Below, piece after piece: positions 36,019-43,595 of a stretch of 56,906 nucleotides of DNA. Position 1 is the stretch's first letter, and every line of letters starts with the position of its first letter. The DNA is from a virus. Location: positions 1-56,906 of the IMG/VR virus record IMGVR_UViG_3300034073_005158; one strand, written 5' to 3'. Under the pieces are notes generated by a model that did no database searches, was not told the origin of the DNA, and worked only from the letters and a program-made list of their open reading frames with translations. A program made the position numbers and the translations under genes.

Positions 36019-37676
36019 TTTTGGGTATCTTTCATTTTTGCATAAGCTATGAAGTCTTCGTCAAAACTAATCTTTTTAATTCTTGCTAATTCAGCTTGAT
36101 TATGATTTCTAATAATTGTTTTTATCATATCGACGCCCATATCGCTACTAAAGTTTTGGTAAGATGTACCAGATTGACTGAAGCCATAAGCTATGTCTTT
36201 ACAAAGATTAAGCATCATCATAGATCCTATTTTTTCGTAATCCATTAGGTTTGATCCACAAATAGACGCTAGATTAAGCATATTCAGCGTATGGTCTTTT
36301 GGTACATCGAAATCATTTAGAATTTGCGGCTCCTGATCCCAATCGGCCCTATATCCAGAGTCATCTAGTTTATCAAGATAGTTTTCCCATTTTTTGGCTA
36401 TATGATCCCAATTATAGTGTTTCTCTACCAAGCTTCTGGTCTCTATACGTTTTTGTAATCTCATAGGCTCTGGTAAATTTATAAACGATAATATGTTTTT
36501 AATTAGACTATCGTTATCGGGATAAACCCTTATTGCTTTGGTTTCTAATTCCTTGAACCTGTTTTTTATATCTACTTTATATGCGTTGAGTTTATTTATT
36601 ATATCAACCATAGCGCTATAATTCACTGTGGCTACGGGGACACCACAAGCAGCAGCTTCTACTTGAGGCATGCCAAATCCTTCGCATATAGCATATTGTA
36701 CATAAATATCGAATGTATTATATATATTTGCTAATATTTCGTTAGGCACACCTATAGCAACAGACGGTAGTCTGCATGAGTTCTCTAAGCAGTTTTTACA
36801 AATTCTAGTAGGATGATTGTACGTTGTTGTTTCTACTTGATGGCATCTACCACAAAAATATGTAAACAGCACCTTATTGCATAATTTAGTATCTCTTAGT
36901 AATTCTGGTATGTCCCATCCTGCGTCTGGGTAGCTAGTGTGCAGATACAAATATAAATTTTTAGCGGTTTCTGCATTTTCTTGTGATAGTTTATCTATTA
37001 GATTTCTAAACGCAAAAAGCAATTCTGGTATGAGTTTTCGTTTTTGATTTCTCATAACAGAACCAATTATTATGGATTCCGGTGGGATACCAAGATTTTT
37101 CTTGATTATATTTTTATCTAGAACTTTAAATATAGAGAGGTCCACTCCGGGTGATGCGGTATCTATATAGTTTATTTTGCCTCTGCTTTGATTTTTAAGT
37201 ACATCCGCACCCCAGTCAGAATATGTAAATATCGCATCTGCCCCAATAAATGTATCTATCCATTCGTCTTGCTGAGGAGCAGAATCAACCGTAGGCATTA
37301 GTATCCAATGAAAAAATCTTCTTAATGGAGATAAAGACTGATAATGACTCATCCAATAGTCTCTTACATCTATTACAACATCTGGGCGAAAATCTAATAG
37401 AACCTTTTCAAAGCGCCATCTACCGAATTGATTATCTTGTCTGGATGAGTACTCATTGAACCTAGGGTCATTTTCTCTAACAGCATTAGCATAGAATCGC
37501 CAATTTATATCTTTATCTCTACTGTCATTTACGTGAGCGTACGAAGCAAATTCTGCTATGTGAAATTTGTTTGTTTTATACAGTCTCGACAGAATCTCCT
37601 TTGCATATGTGCCAAAGCCAGAGCTTAAAAAGCTTGCTTCAGAACACATTAGTACTTTTAGTTTATTGTTTTTCAT
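36015..37676 (-). CDS. GT4 glycosyltransferase with inserted zinc ribbon
   Basis: 553 residues, the clearest transferase of the cluster. The N-terminal loop SGFGTYAKEIL (19-29), the opening of domain 2 (SIIIGSVMRNQKRK) and the nucleotide-sugar motif EGFGMPQVEAAACGVPV (332-348) are all present. Inserted between them at 275-296 is a four-cysteine ribbon, CGRC...CKNC. About 130 residues follow the usual end of the fold. It is the first gene of the cluster, beginning just after the ssb terminator without a clear Shine-Dalgarno sequence. It would add a sugar to a protein, glycan or nucleic acid acceptor that I cannot identify. Confidence 0.75.
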   Translation of the reverse strand: MKNNKLKVLMCSEASFLSSGFGTYAKEILSRLYKTNKFHIAEFASYAHVNDSRDKDINWRFYANAVRENDPRFNEYSSRQDNQFGRWRFEKVLLDFRPDVVIDVRDYWMSHYQSLSPLRRFFHWILMPTVDSAPQQDEWIDTFIGADAIFTYSDWGADVLKNQSRGKINYIDTASPGVDLSIFKVLDKNIIKKNLGIPPESIIIGSVMRNQKRKLIPELLFAFRNLIDKLSQENAETAKNLYLYLHTSYPDAGWDIPELLRDTKLCNKVLFTYFCGRCHQVETTTYNHPTRICKNCLENSCRLPSVAIGVPNEILANIYNTFDIYVQYAICEGFGMPQVEAAACGVPVATVNYSAMVDIINKLNAYKVDIKNRFKELETKAIRVYPDNDSLIKNILSFINLPEPMRLQKRIETRSLVEKHYNWDHIAKKWENYLDKLDDSGYRADWDQEPQILNDFDVPKDHTLNMLNLASICGSNLMDYEKIGSMMMLNLCKDIAYGFSQSGTSYQNFSSDMGVDMIKTIIRNHNQAELARIKKISFDEDFIAYAKMKDTQK

Positions 37677-37704
37677 TTTGAAATAATCTATTTTATGAGA
37701 ATAG

Positions 37705-37730
37705 AAGTGGGGGCTTTTCAGCCCCCGCTT
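37705..37730 (-). terminator. GC-rich hairpin downstream of ssb
   Basis: An inverted repeat forms an 11-bp stem (one G-U pair in RNA) around a four-base loop, with core GGGGGCT/AGCCCCC. On the - strand it lies 30 bases after the ssb stop and is followed by the moderately U-rich CTTCTATTCTC. It is by far the most G+C-rich element nearby and separates ssb from the sugar-transfer genes. It is likely an intrinsic terminator or processing barrier. Confidence 0.65.
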
Positions 37731-37759
37731 CGTATCTCAATTACGCTACGCGATTAGTC

Positions 37760-38146
37760 TCAAAAGGCCATAGCCTCTGTTTCTTCTGCGCTTTTCGCTG
37801 GTGCGCCGCTATTTTTTGAAAGCTTCGTAATCTTGGAAAAGTTATTTACTCTAACTTTTAAGCTGCTATGCTTAACTCCGTCCTTTTCCCAAGTATCATT
37901 CCTTAATGATCCTTCTACCATTACTAGATCACCCTTCTTAAATGAAGAGCCTATAATATCCGCACCGCTATCCCATGCTTCACAATTGATAAAAGATGTG
38001 ATTTTATCCTTTTCACCACTAGACTTGGTGTATTCTCGCGATACGGCAACAGTGAAATTAACAACGGATGTTTGTTTTCCTCCGGTATTTACTGTTCTTA
38101 ATTCAGGATCTCTAGCAAGATTACCACGTAATATAGTTATATTCAT
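37760..38146 (-). CDS. ssb: Single-stranded DNA-binding protein
   Basis: 128 residues with a bacterial-type OB fold: MNITILRGNLARDPELR at the start, VVNFTVAVSREY, FINCEAWD and KKGDLVMVEGSLRNDTWEKDG. The C-terminus is acidic and ends in Phe (EETEAMAF), as in SSBs that recruit partners through their tail. AAGGAG lies 7 bases before the ATG. It has its own promoter upstream and a hairpin terminator downstream, so it is a separate transcription unit. It would coat ssDNA at the phage fork. Confidence 0.93.
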   Translation of the reverse strand: MNITILRGNLARDPELRTVNTGGKQTSVVNFTVAVSREYTKSSGEKDKITSFINCEAWDSGADIIGSSFKKGDLVMVEGSLRNDTWEKDGVKHSSLKVRVNNFSKITKLSKNSGAPAKSAEETEAMAF

Positions 38147-38173
38147 ATCAAAACTCCTTCAAGGTTAAAATTT

Positions 38174-38188
38174 GTGCGCCAATCGCAC
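38174..38188 (-). promoter_or_regulatory. Inverted repeat at the ssb transcription start
   Basis: GTGCG-CCAAT-CGCAC is a perfect 5-bp inverted repeat with a 5-base spacer. It begins about four bases after the -10 box, where transcription should start. It could be an operator or a 5' hairpin in the ssb leader. The stem is short, so function is uncertain. Confidence 0.3.
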
Positions 38189-38191
38189 CTT

Positions 38192-38219
38192 ATAATACAA
38201 TAGGGTCGGTAAAAGTCAA
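38192..38219 (-). promoter_or_regulatory. Sigma70-type promoter of ssb
   Basis: On the - strand TTGACT (38219-38214) is followed after 16 bases by TATTAT (38197-38192). The predicted start near 38185 gives a leader of about 40 bases ending in AAGGAG and the ssb ATG. The TGA stop codon of the upstream polymerase gene lies inside the -35 hexamer. Confidence 0.7.
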
Positions 38220-39826
38220 GACGCCGGCATAAAACATTTATCTACTATCAGGCCATCACCTGTTTTATTTTTGTTGCCAACAAATATTAAAATATTAGAA
38301 TTAAAAAGTTGGTGTTTATATTTTTGATATTGCTCAGGAAATAAGACCACAGAGTCTAATATACCGAACTGGTCCTCTATTGATACAAACGCCATGTCTA
38401 ATCCCTTGGTTTTTCCTCGTTTAGTTTTTGTTGTATTGATATTAATTATCTCTCCGGCGATGATAATATTTTTATTTGATATACATGTTTTGAATTGCTT
38501 GCAATTACTATTTGTCATACTAATATCATAAGTATCTAACTTAGAGCATGTAATAGAGCATCCTAATAGAGTATCCTCAGAATCAGATAGCCATTCTATC
38601 TTGTCTATTAGAGAATACGGAGGATTGAGTAAAGAGTCTATTATTGAGCTTATCGACGTTTTTCTTTTTGTTGTAATTTTACTTTCGGTAATGAGCTTGC
38701 GTAGTATAGATATAATATCGGCATTCTGATTATTTTGGGATATATCTATGCATTTTTCTATTTCTTTTGTTGTTAATTGACTTATATTCTCAAAATCGAA
38801 TAGCATCTCAGTTCTATTCTTTTTGATAAAATCTATAGCTCCACTAGAAATAATAGCTTTTGCCGCTGTTGAATTTATATTCACTAATATTTTTAGTAAT
38901 AGAGATGGCCAAGAAACAGAATAAAGGTCTATGTTAGACGTTAATAGTTCAAGCTTATCAAAAATAGATTGACCGACACCCTTTATGTCCGTAAGACCAA
39001 AAATTATATCGTCGTTGTGTATCTCAAAAAACCGATTCATTAGTCTAAGGTCTGGTATTTTAACAGAAATATCCATTTCGGATGCATTTTTAACTAATTC
39101 TTTTATTTCTTGCTTGGGGTCTATTTTATCTTTCGCGTATTTCAAGTATGATGCAAAAAAGACCTTTGGAAAGTGAGCTTTTGCATATGCTGACAAATAT
39201 CCGTTCATCGCATACGATATAGAGTGAGATTTATTGAAAGAGTATCTTTGGCTTTTCTCGATCCAGCTAAAAATTTCTTCAGCCTCATCCTGAGAGACTA
39301 TATTTAATGCAGAACAACCTTCTAAGAATCTGGTTTTAATTTTTGACATTTCTTCTGGCTTTTTCTTGCCGATAGCCTTTCTTAACATATCAGCTTCTTT
39401 TAAGTCGAAACCTGCTATATCTCTTGTTATTTGCATAGCCTGTTCTTGATAAATCATCTCGCCGTAGGTATTTAATAGAGCCGGGCCGAGGGCTGGATGA
39501 AATATATCTACGCTCTCCAATCCATTTTTCTTATCTATATAATGGTCGGTAACGCTTTTTCCGTCTCTTACAGCTTCTAAGCAACCGGGCCTAATAATAG
39601 CAATAAGCGCAGAAAGTTGCTCAATATTTTGAGGCTTTAATTTTTTTGCTGTCATTTGACCTAGTCTAGACTCTAGCTGAAAACACCCCTTGGTATTTCC
39701 GGCAGATATTAAATCCCATGTTTTTTCACAGCTTAAGTTCAGCTTAGTTAAATCAGCAGAAAAAACTACCGAGCCGTCTATATAATCAAAACTACAGCCA
39801 CAATCAAATTTTATTTGTTTACTCAT
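38216..39826 (-). CDS. dnaE: DNA polymerase III alpha subunit, C-terminal half
   Basis: 536 residues that continue the DnaE fold where the 623-residue protein stops. TWDLISAGNTKGCFQLESR (36-54) aligns with the region just after the third catalytic Asp in bacterial DnaE. Then come RPGCLEA, YGEMIYQEQAMQI, AIGKKKPEEM and FNKSHS (197-202) of the fingers, a helix-hairpin-helix FGLTDIKGVGQSI (276-288), and a C-terminal OB domain (about 440-536). About 35 residues with FDCGCSF precede the homologous part. No catalytic Asp is encoded here, so the protein should work only with the N-terminal half. It lies 6 bases after the exonuclease gene and ends within the ssb promoter. No clamp-binding motif of QxxLF type is obvious. 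Confidence 0.85.
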   Translation of the reverse strand: MSKQIKFDCGCSFDYIDGSVVFSADLTKLNLSCEKTWDLISAGNTKGCFQLESRLGQMTAKKLKPQNIEQLSALIAIIRPGCLEAVRDGKSVTDHYIDKKNGLESVDIFHPALGPALLNTYGEMIYQEQAMQITRDIAGFDLKEADMLRKAIGKKKPEEMSKIKTRFLEGCSALNIVSQDEAEEIFSWIEKSQRYSFNKSHSISYAMNGYLSAYAKAHFPKVFFASYLKYAKDKIDPKQEIKELVKNASEMDISVKIPDLRLMNRFFEIHNDDIIFGLTDIKGVGQSIFDKLELLTSNIDLYSVSWPSLLLKILVNINSTAAKAIISSGAIDFIKKNRTEMLFDFENISQLTTKEIEKCIDISQNNQNADIISILRKLITESKITTKRKTSISSIIDSLLNPPYSLIDKIEWLSDSEDTLLGCSITCSKLDTYDISMTNSNCKQFKTCISNKNIIIAGEIININTTKTKRGKTKGLDMAFVSIEDQFGILDSVVLFPEQYQKYKHQLFNSNILIFVGNKNKTGDGLIVDKCFMPAS

Positions 39827-39832
39827 GTGTTA

Positions 39833-40522
39833 TTAAACAAACGATCCCCTAAATTTTACTTTATTCGCAATTTTTCTATGTAGCTTTAGAAATCGAATTA
39901 TTATGTCAGCAGTATCTCTTACGTCTTTAATAGCATCGTGCGACCCTTCTGCAGATATGCCTAAGTATTCTCGCAGGGTGTCCATCGTATAATTCTTGAG
40001 TTCGTTGCTACCCTCAAACCAATAAAATACCAAGTTCATTAAATCCAAAACATCTCTTGGATAAAAAAGAGAAGACTTTTCCTCTTTATTGAGATTGCCG
40101 TATTTAGTGCTTAGTCTTTCTATAATTTTCAGATCGAACCTATTTATATTATACCCAGCAGCAATCGGAGCGCTAAAGCACGATTTTTTTTCTGATCTGG
40201 TATGATACATTTCTAGATATGACACAAACGCTTTCCATCCTTGAGATTGTGGAGGATAAGCTAGCCATTCTGATAATATCTTAGACTTATCGACGCCCTT
40301 TACTTTAGCGTGAAAATCTAAGACGTCGCTATCTTTATAGGCATATTCACTATCAGCCTCTAATAGATCTGGCTTAAAATAAACATTAAATTCTGAATCT
40401 TTTATTATTTCCAATTTGATTGGGTCTATAATTACTGCCGCTAGTTGCACAGGACTACAGACACTAGGATTGGATCCGTCTGTTTCAAAATCAAATACAC
40501 AAATTTTTTGTAAATTAGCCAT
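39833..40522 (-). CDS. DnaQ-like DEDDh 3'-5' exonuclease
   Basis: 229 residues with the three exonuclease motifs: D11 and E13 in FDFETDG, D130 in GYNINRFD, and H195 with D200 in SHDAIKD. The histidine places it in the DEDDh group with DnaQ, the proofreading subunit of DNA polymerase III. It overlaps the 59-residue gene by 8 bases and is followed after 6 bases by the C-terminal polymerase half. Gene order therefore predicts a proofreading complex of polymerase and exonuclease. It is close in length to bacterial DnaQ (about 240). Confidence 0.85.
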   Translation of the reverse strand: MANLQKICVFDFETDGSNPSVCSPVQLAAVIIDPIKLEIIKDSEFNVYFKPDLLEADSEYAYKDSDVLDFHAKVKGVDKSKILSEWLAYPPQSQGWKAFVSYLEMYHTRSEKKSCFSAPIAAGYNINRFDLKIIERLSTKYGNLNKEEKSSLFYPRDVLDLMNLVFYWFEGSNELKNYTMDTLREYLGISAEGSHDAIKDVRDTADIIIRFLKLHRKIANKVKFRGSFV

Positions 40523-40694
40523 TTAGAGTTACCGATGTAGATGGGTGAATATAAATCCTATTATTTGGGTCGGCTACAGCTTGACAGTTTATTGTTTTGC
40601 AGCAGCTTACTCTGACCTCTTGTGTTTTAATATATTCGGTTCCATTGATCGTAAATCTTTGTCCTACAGTAAGTTCTGAAAATGTTTTATTCAT
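40515..40694 (-). CDS. Small conserved-type phage protein (59 residues)
   Basis: An ORF of 59 residues, ATG at 40694 to TAA at 40515, fills the space between the polymerase N-half and the exonuclease genes. It overlaps each by exactly 8 bases. The protein starts MNKTFSELTVGQRFTINGTE, then a CCK segment and a DPNNRIYIHP turn. The pattern FxELxVGxxFxxNGxxYxKxxxxxxSCCxxxNA is one I associate with small beta-rich phage proteins. Function is unknown. Its place inside the split polymerase operon suggests a replisome accessory factor, which is inference. Confidence 0.7.
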   Translation of the reverse strand: MNKTFSELTVGQRFTINGTEYIKTQEVRVSCCKTINCQAVADPNNRIYIHPSTSVTLNG

Positions 40695-42558
40695 AGTTAA
40701 TGCCTTTATTAAGAGTGTCGGATACCATCATTATTTTGTCTAACATAGCTATTCCCAATACATCAAATTTAATTATACCCAATGATTCTAAATCCTGCAT
40801 TTCCATACCGGCTATCATTTGCTTATTTTTGGAGTCATAAACCATTGGGCAAATTTCTGATAAGTTTTGTGTACCAATAACAACCCCAGCGGCATGTTTG
40901 GATTGATTTATTTTAGTTCCCTCCAAACGAATGGCTTGTTCGAATCTTTTAGCCAGTGGGCCAGCTACGGAATTATCATCCATAAGATAACACCATTCTT
41001 TGAGTTTGTCAACATTGTTTTCTAAGGCCCAGCGAATAATAGAAGATTCGCCGGTTTCTTCTTTCATCTCTTGTAGCTCGTCAGCAATTTTAGCCTCATC
41101 TGGTATATTTTTGGTTATTTTATTCATTTCTTCAAAGCTAATATTACCATAGGCTCTGAGTACGTCTTTCAAAGCACCTCTACCCTTAATGGTGTTAAAG
41201 GTTATCATTTGAGATACCTTGTCATGACCATATTTATTTTTGATATATTCTATGATTTGCTCTCTTTTATATTTGGGCACATCAACGTCTATATCTGGCA
41301 TGCTTATACGATCACCCGAATTTCTACCAGCATTATAAAATCGTTCAAAGATTAAGTCATATTTTATTGGATCAATAGATGTAATTCCTATCAGATAGGA
41401 TACCAAGCACCCGGCAGCAGAACCTCTTCCTGGTCCAGGTAACCAGCCATTGTCCCTTACCTGATCAACGATATCGGACACTATTAAAAAATAGCTAGAC
41501 AAGCCAGACCCCTGTAAAACCTCAAGCTCATACTTAATTCTGTTTACGTATTTTTCTTGATCATGTTTGGGTATGCTATTGGCTATTTTTTGAGACCAGC
41601 CTTTTCTACATAGTTCTCTTAAGTATTCGTCGCTATTCATATTATTAGGACAGCTAAATGGCGGTAGCATAGGGCGGCTAGTTATGTCATAGTCTTCACA
41701 CATTTCTTCTACCATAAAAGTATTTTCTATTTCTTGACCAGTATGCAAAGACGACATCTCTTCTCCAGAGATTATATAATAATTATCTGATTTAAAAAAA
41801 CATCCCATTGGTATGTCTTCATTATCTAGTATTTTTGTATTTATATCTACTAATGTGGTTTTCAGATTATTACAAAGTAATATTCTTTGATCTGCACTGT
41901 CTTCTTTATTGGCATAATGAGCATCTGGTGTGCATATAACTTTAGTATTTGTTATTCTGCCGATTGATCTAATATTTTCTGTTAATTGTATTTGGTCTGG
42001 CAAAAACTCTTGATCCATAAGCTGAGCTTCTAAGAAAATATTGTCAGCTCCAAAAATGTCTTTTAGAAGATAAACATAGTCTATACACTGTGTCTGATCA
42101 TAATTACAGGCCCGTAGTAAATTAGCCAATGTTGACCCCATGTGTCCACAAAAACCTATCATATTATGATTGGCATATTCTTTTATATCCTGGATGCTTA
42201 CTCTGGGTTTATGATAAAAATTTTCCGGAGTATTACTTAGCGACACAAGCTTTATTAGGCTTTTCCATCCCTCTAAGTTTTTGGCCAATACAATAAAATG
42301 AGATAGCTTGCTGTTCTCTTTAGTTTTTATAGATGCGTCTTTATCAGAAATATATAATTCACAACCCAATATTGGCTTTATATTATATTTTTTCATTGTG
42401 TTATAGAATTGTACCGCACCGGCTATTGTTCCGTGGTCAGTAATAGCGCACGCTTTAGACCCTATATTTAGACATCTATCGGCTATTTGGTCTGGTTTGG
42501 ATAAGCCATCTAATAGGCTATAGTGAGTATGGACGTGAAGAGGTATATAGTTTTTCAT
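40687..42558 (-). CDS. dnaE: DNA polymerase III alpha subunit, N-terminal half
   Basis: 623 residues. The N-terminal PHP domain keeps its metal-site residues: H8 and H10 (HVHTHYS), D41-H42, E67, H139, and D212 and H214 (PDAHY). The palm carries GPGRGSAAG (375-383), PDIDVDV with catalytic D422 and D424, and KFDVLGI with the third catalytic D599. The protein ends 24 residues later, so all three catalytic aspartates are here while the fingers and C-terminal domains are encoded 860 bases downstream. Bacterial DnaE is about 1160 residues; the two halves here sum to 1159. There is no intein-like sequence at the end. It overlaps the RecB-like gene by 4 bases. Confidence 0.9.
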   Translation of the reverse strand: MKNYIPLHVHTHYSLLDGLSKPDQIADRCLNIGSKACAITDHGTIAGAVQFYNTMKKYNIKPILGCELYISDKDASIKTKENSKLSHFIVLAKNLEGWKSLIKLVSLSNTPENFYHKPRVSIQDIKEYANHNMIGFCGHMGSTLANLLRACNYDQTQCIDYVYLLKDIFGADNIFLEAQLMDQEFLPDQIQLTENIRSIGRITNTKVICTPDAHYANKEDSADQRILLCNNLKTTLVDINTKILDNEDIPMGCFFKSDNYYIISGEEMSSLHTGQEIENTFMVEEMCEDYDITSRPMLPPFSCPNNMNSDEYLRELCRKGWSQKIANSIPKHDQEKYVNRIKYELEVLQGSGLSSYFLIVSDIVDQVRDNGWLPGPGRGSAAGCLVSYLIGITSIDPIKYDLIFERFYNAGRNSGDRISMPDIDVDVPKYKREQIIEYIKNKYGHDKVSQMITFNTIKGRGALKDVLRAYGNISFEEMNKITKNIPDEAKIADELQEMKEETGESSIIRWALENNVDKLKEWCYLMDDNSVAGPLAKRFEQAIRLEGTKINQSKHAAGVVIGTQNLSEICPMVYDSKNKQMIAGMEMQDLESLGIIKFDVLGIAMLDKIMMVSDTLNKGINYE

Positions 42559-43595
42559 ATAGTTCCTGGTGCCTTATAATGACCAATCGTGTGATTGGGA
42601 CTTATATATGTTTTAGTTGTGTGGTCGATACCATTTAATTCGATTTCGTGTTTGATTTGTTCACATTTTGTCATGTATGTGCCTTTGGCGCATGTCTGAT
42701 TGTCTCTGTATTCTAGTATAGCCGGTATGTTTGAGTTTTCAAATGTGGTTTTTCCAAAGTGACACAGCTTGGTACACATCCAAGACTTATTTAGTTTGGG
42801 TCTTTTTGAAGATTTTATTGCTTCAAATTTTTGCCTTAACATATGTTCGGTTTCTATTAGGTCGTTTTTATCAAAACATATCGAAAATGGTCCTCCGTCG
42901 TTAATAAAGTATATAGAAAAAATGATATTCTCTATATCCGGATATAGGTGACTTATGGCATAGTGATAAATCCTAAGCTGAGGATCTTTTTCTAATTTTT
43001 CTTGAGTCTTTTCTTGGCCTGTTGCCCAATCAAGCCTACGTCCAGTTTTCCAGTCTATTACCTCTATGGTGTTCTTATTGACCAGTGTTATTAGATCTAT
43101 CGTGCCTTTTAGGGCTAGATTGCCCTCTATTACCCCCTCAGGAGTTTGGAAAGAATATTTTGACCATTGTTTTTTTATTTCGAAATCGAAATGCTTTTCT
43201 GGACACAATATATTTCTATTTCTTGGATCAAACATACCATCATTAAAAGAAATTGCTTTATTTACCCAGTTACGACAATCAGTTAAGTCTTTTTGAGTCC
43301 ACTTGTGGTGGTTTGCTTGTGTAGAATAAAAATCATATACCTGATCTATAATTTTATCTAAGTCATAACTGTTTATGTTGATCTTCCCAACTATGTCATC
43401 ATCTATAATATCTATATCGTCCTGATTAGCCTGTTTAATAAAGGCTAGTATTTCTAATACCTTATGAACTATTGTTCCTTTGTCTGCCTTTTGTCCAGAT
43501 GGTCCTCGCCACCCTAGAACATATTCAATAAAATATTGTTGCTCACACATGGAATGCGTGTTAAATGAGCTACTTCTAAAGTATGTGATTATAAT
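42555..43595 (-). CDS. RecB/Cas4-like PD-(D/E)XK nuclease, probable non-AUG start
   Basis: From the first ATG at 43550 the protein is 331 residues and opens MCEQQYFIEYVLGW. In-frame sequence before that ATG encodes TYFRSSSFNTHS, which completes a YFRSSSxNxxxxCEQQYF pattern I associate with the N-terminus of such phage nucleases. The only start choices there are ATT 43595 (7 bases after AAGGA), ATA 43592 (overlapping the upstream TAA) or ATC 43589. I use ATT, giving about 346 residues. Nuclease motifs, numbered from the ATG, are H29, D152 (GTIDLI), D166 and K168 (VIDWKTG), and QLRIYHYA. Cysteines near both ends (C2; C-x3-C and others) could hold an iron-sulfur cluster as in Cas4/AddB. It would process DNA ends in replication or recombination. 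Confidence 0.75.
   Translation of the reverse strand: MIITYFRSSSFNTHSMCEQQYFIEYVLGWRGPSGQKADKGTIVHKVLEILAFIKQANQDDIDIIDDDIVGKININSYDLDKIIDQVYDFYSTQANHHKWTQKDLTDCRNWVNKAISFNDGMFDPRNRNILCPEKHFDFEIKKQWSKYSFQTPEGVIEGNLALKGTIDLITLVNKNTIEVIDWKTGRRLDWATGQEKTQEKLEKDPQLRIYHYAISHLYPDIENIIFSIYFINDGGPFSICFDKNDLIETEHMLRQKFEAIKSSKRPKLNKSWMCTKLCHFGKTTFENSNIPAILEYRDNQTCAKGTYMTKCEQIKHEIELNGIDHTTKTYISPNHTIGHYKAPGTI

Noticed and set aside
38216-42558. Split intein joining the two DnaE halves by trans-splicing
   Set aside because: Neither the end of the N-half nor the start of the C-half shows intein blocks (no catalytic Cys/Ser start of an N-intein, no terminal HN plus Cys/Ser). The break is also at a different place from the FNKSHS intein site.
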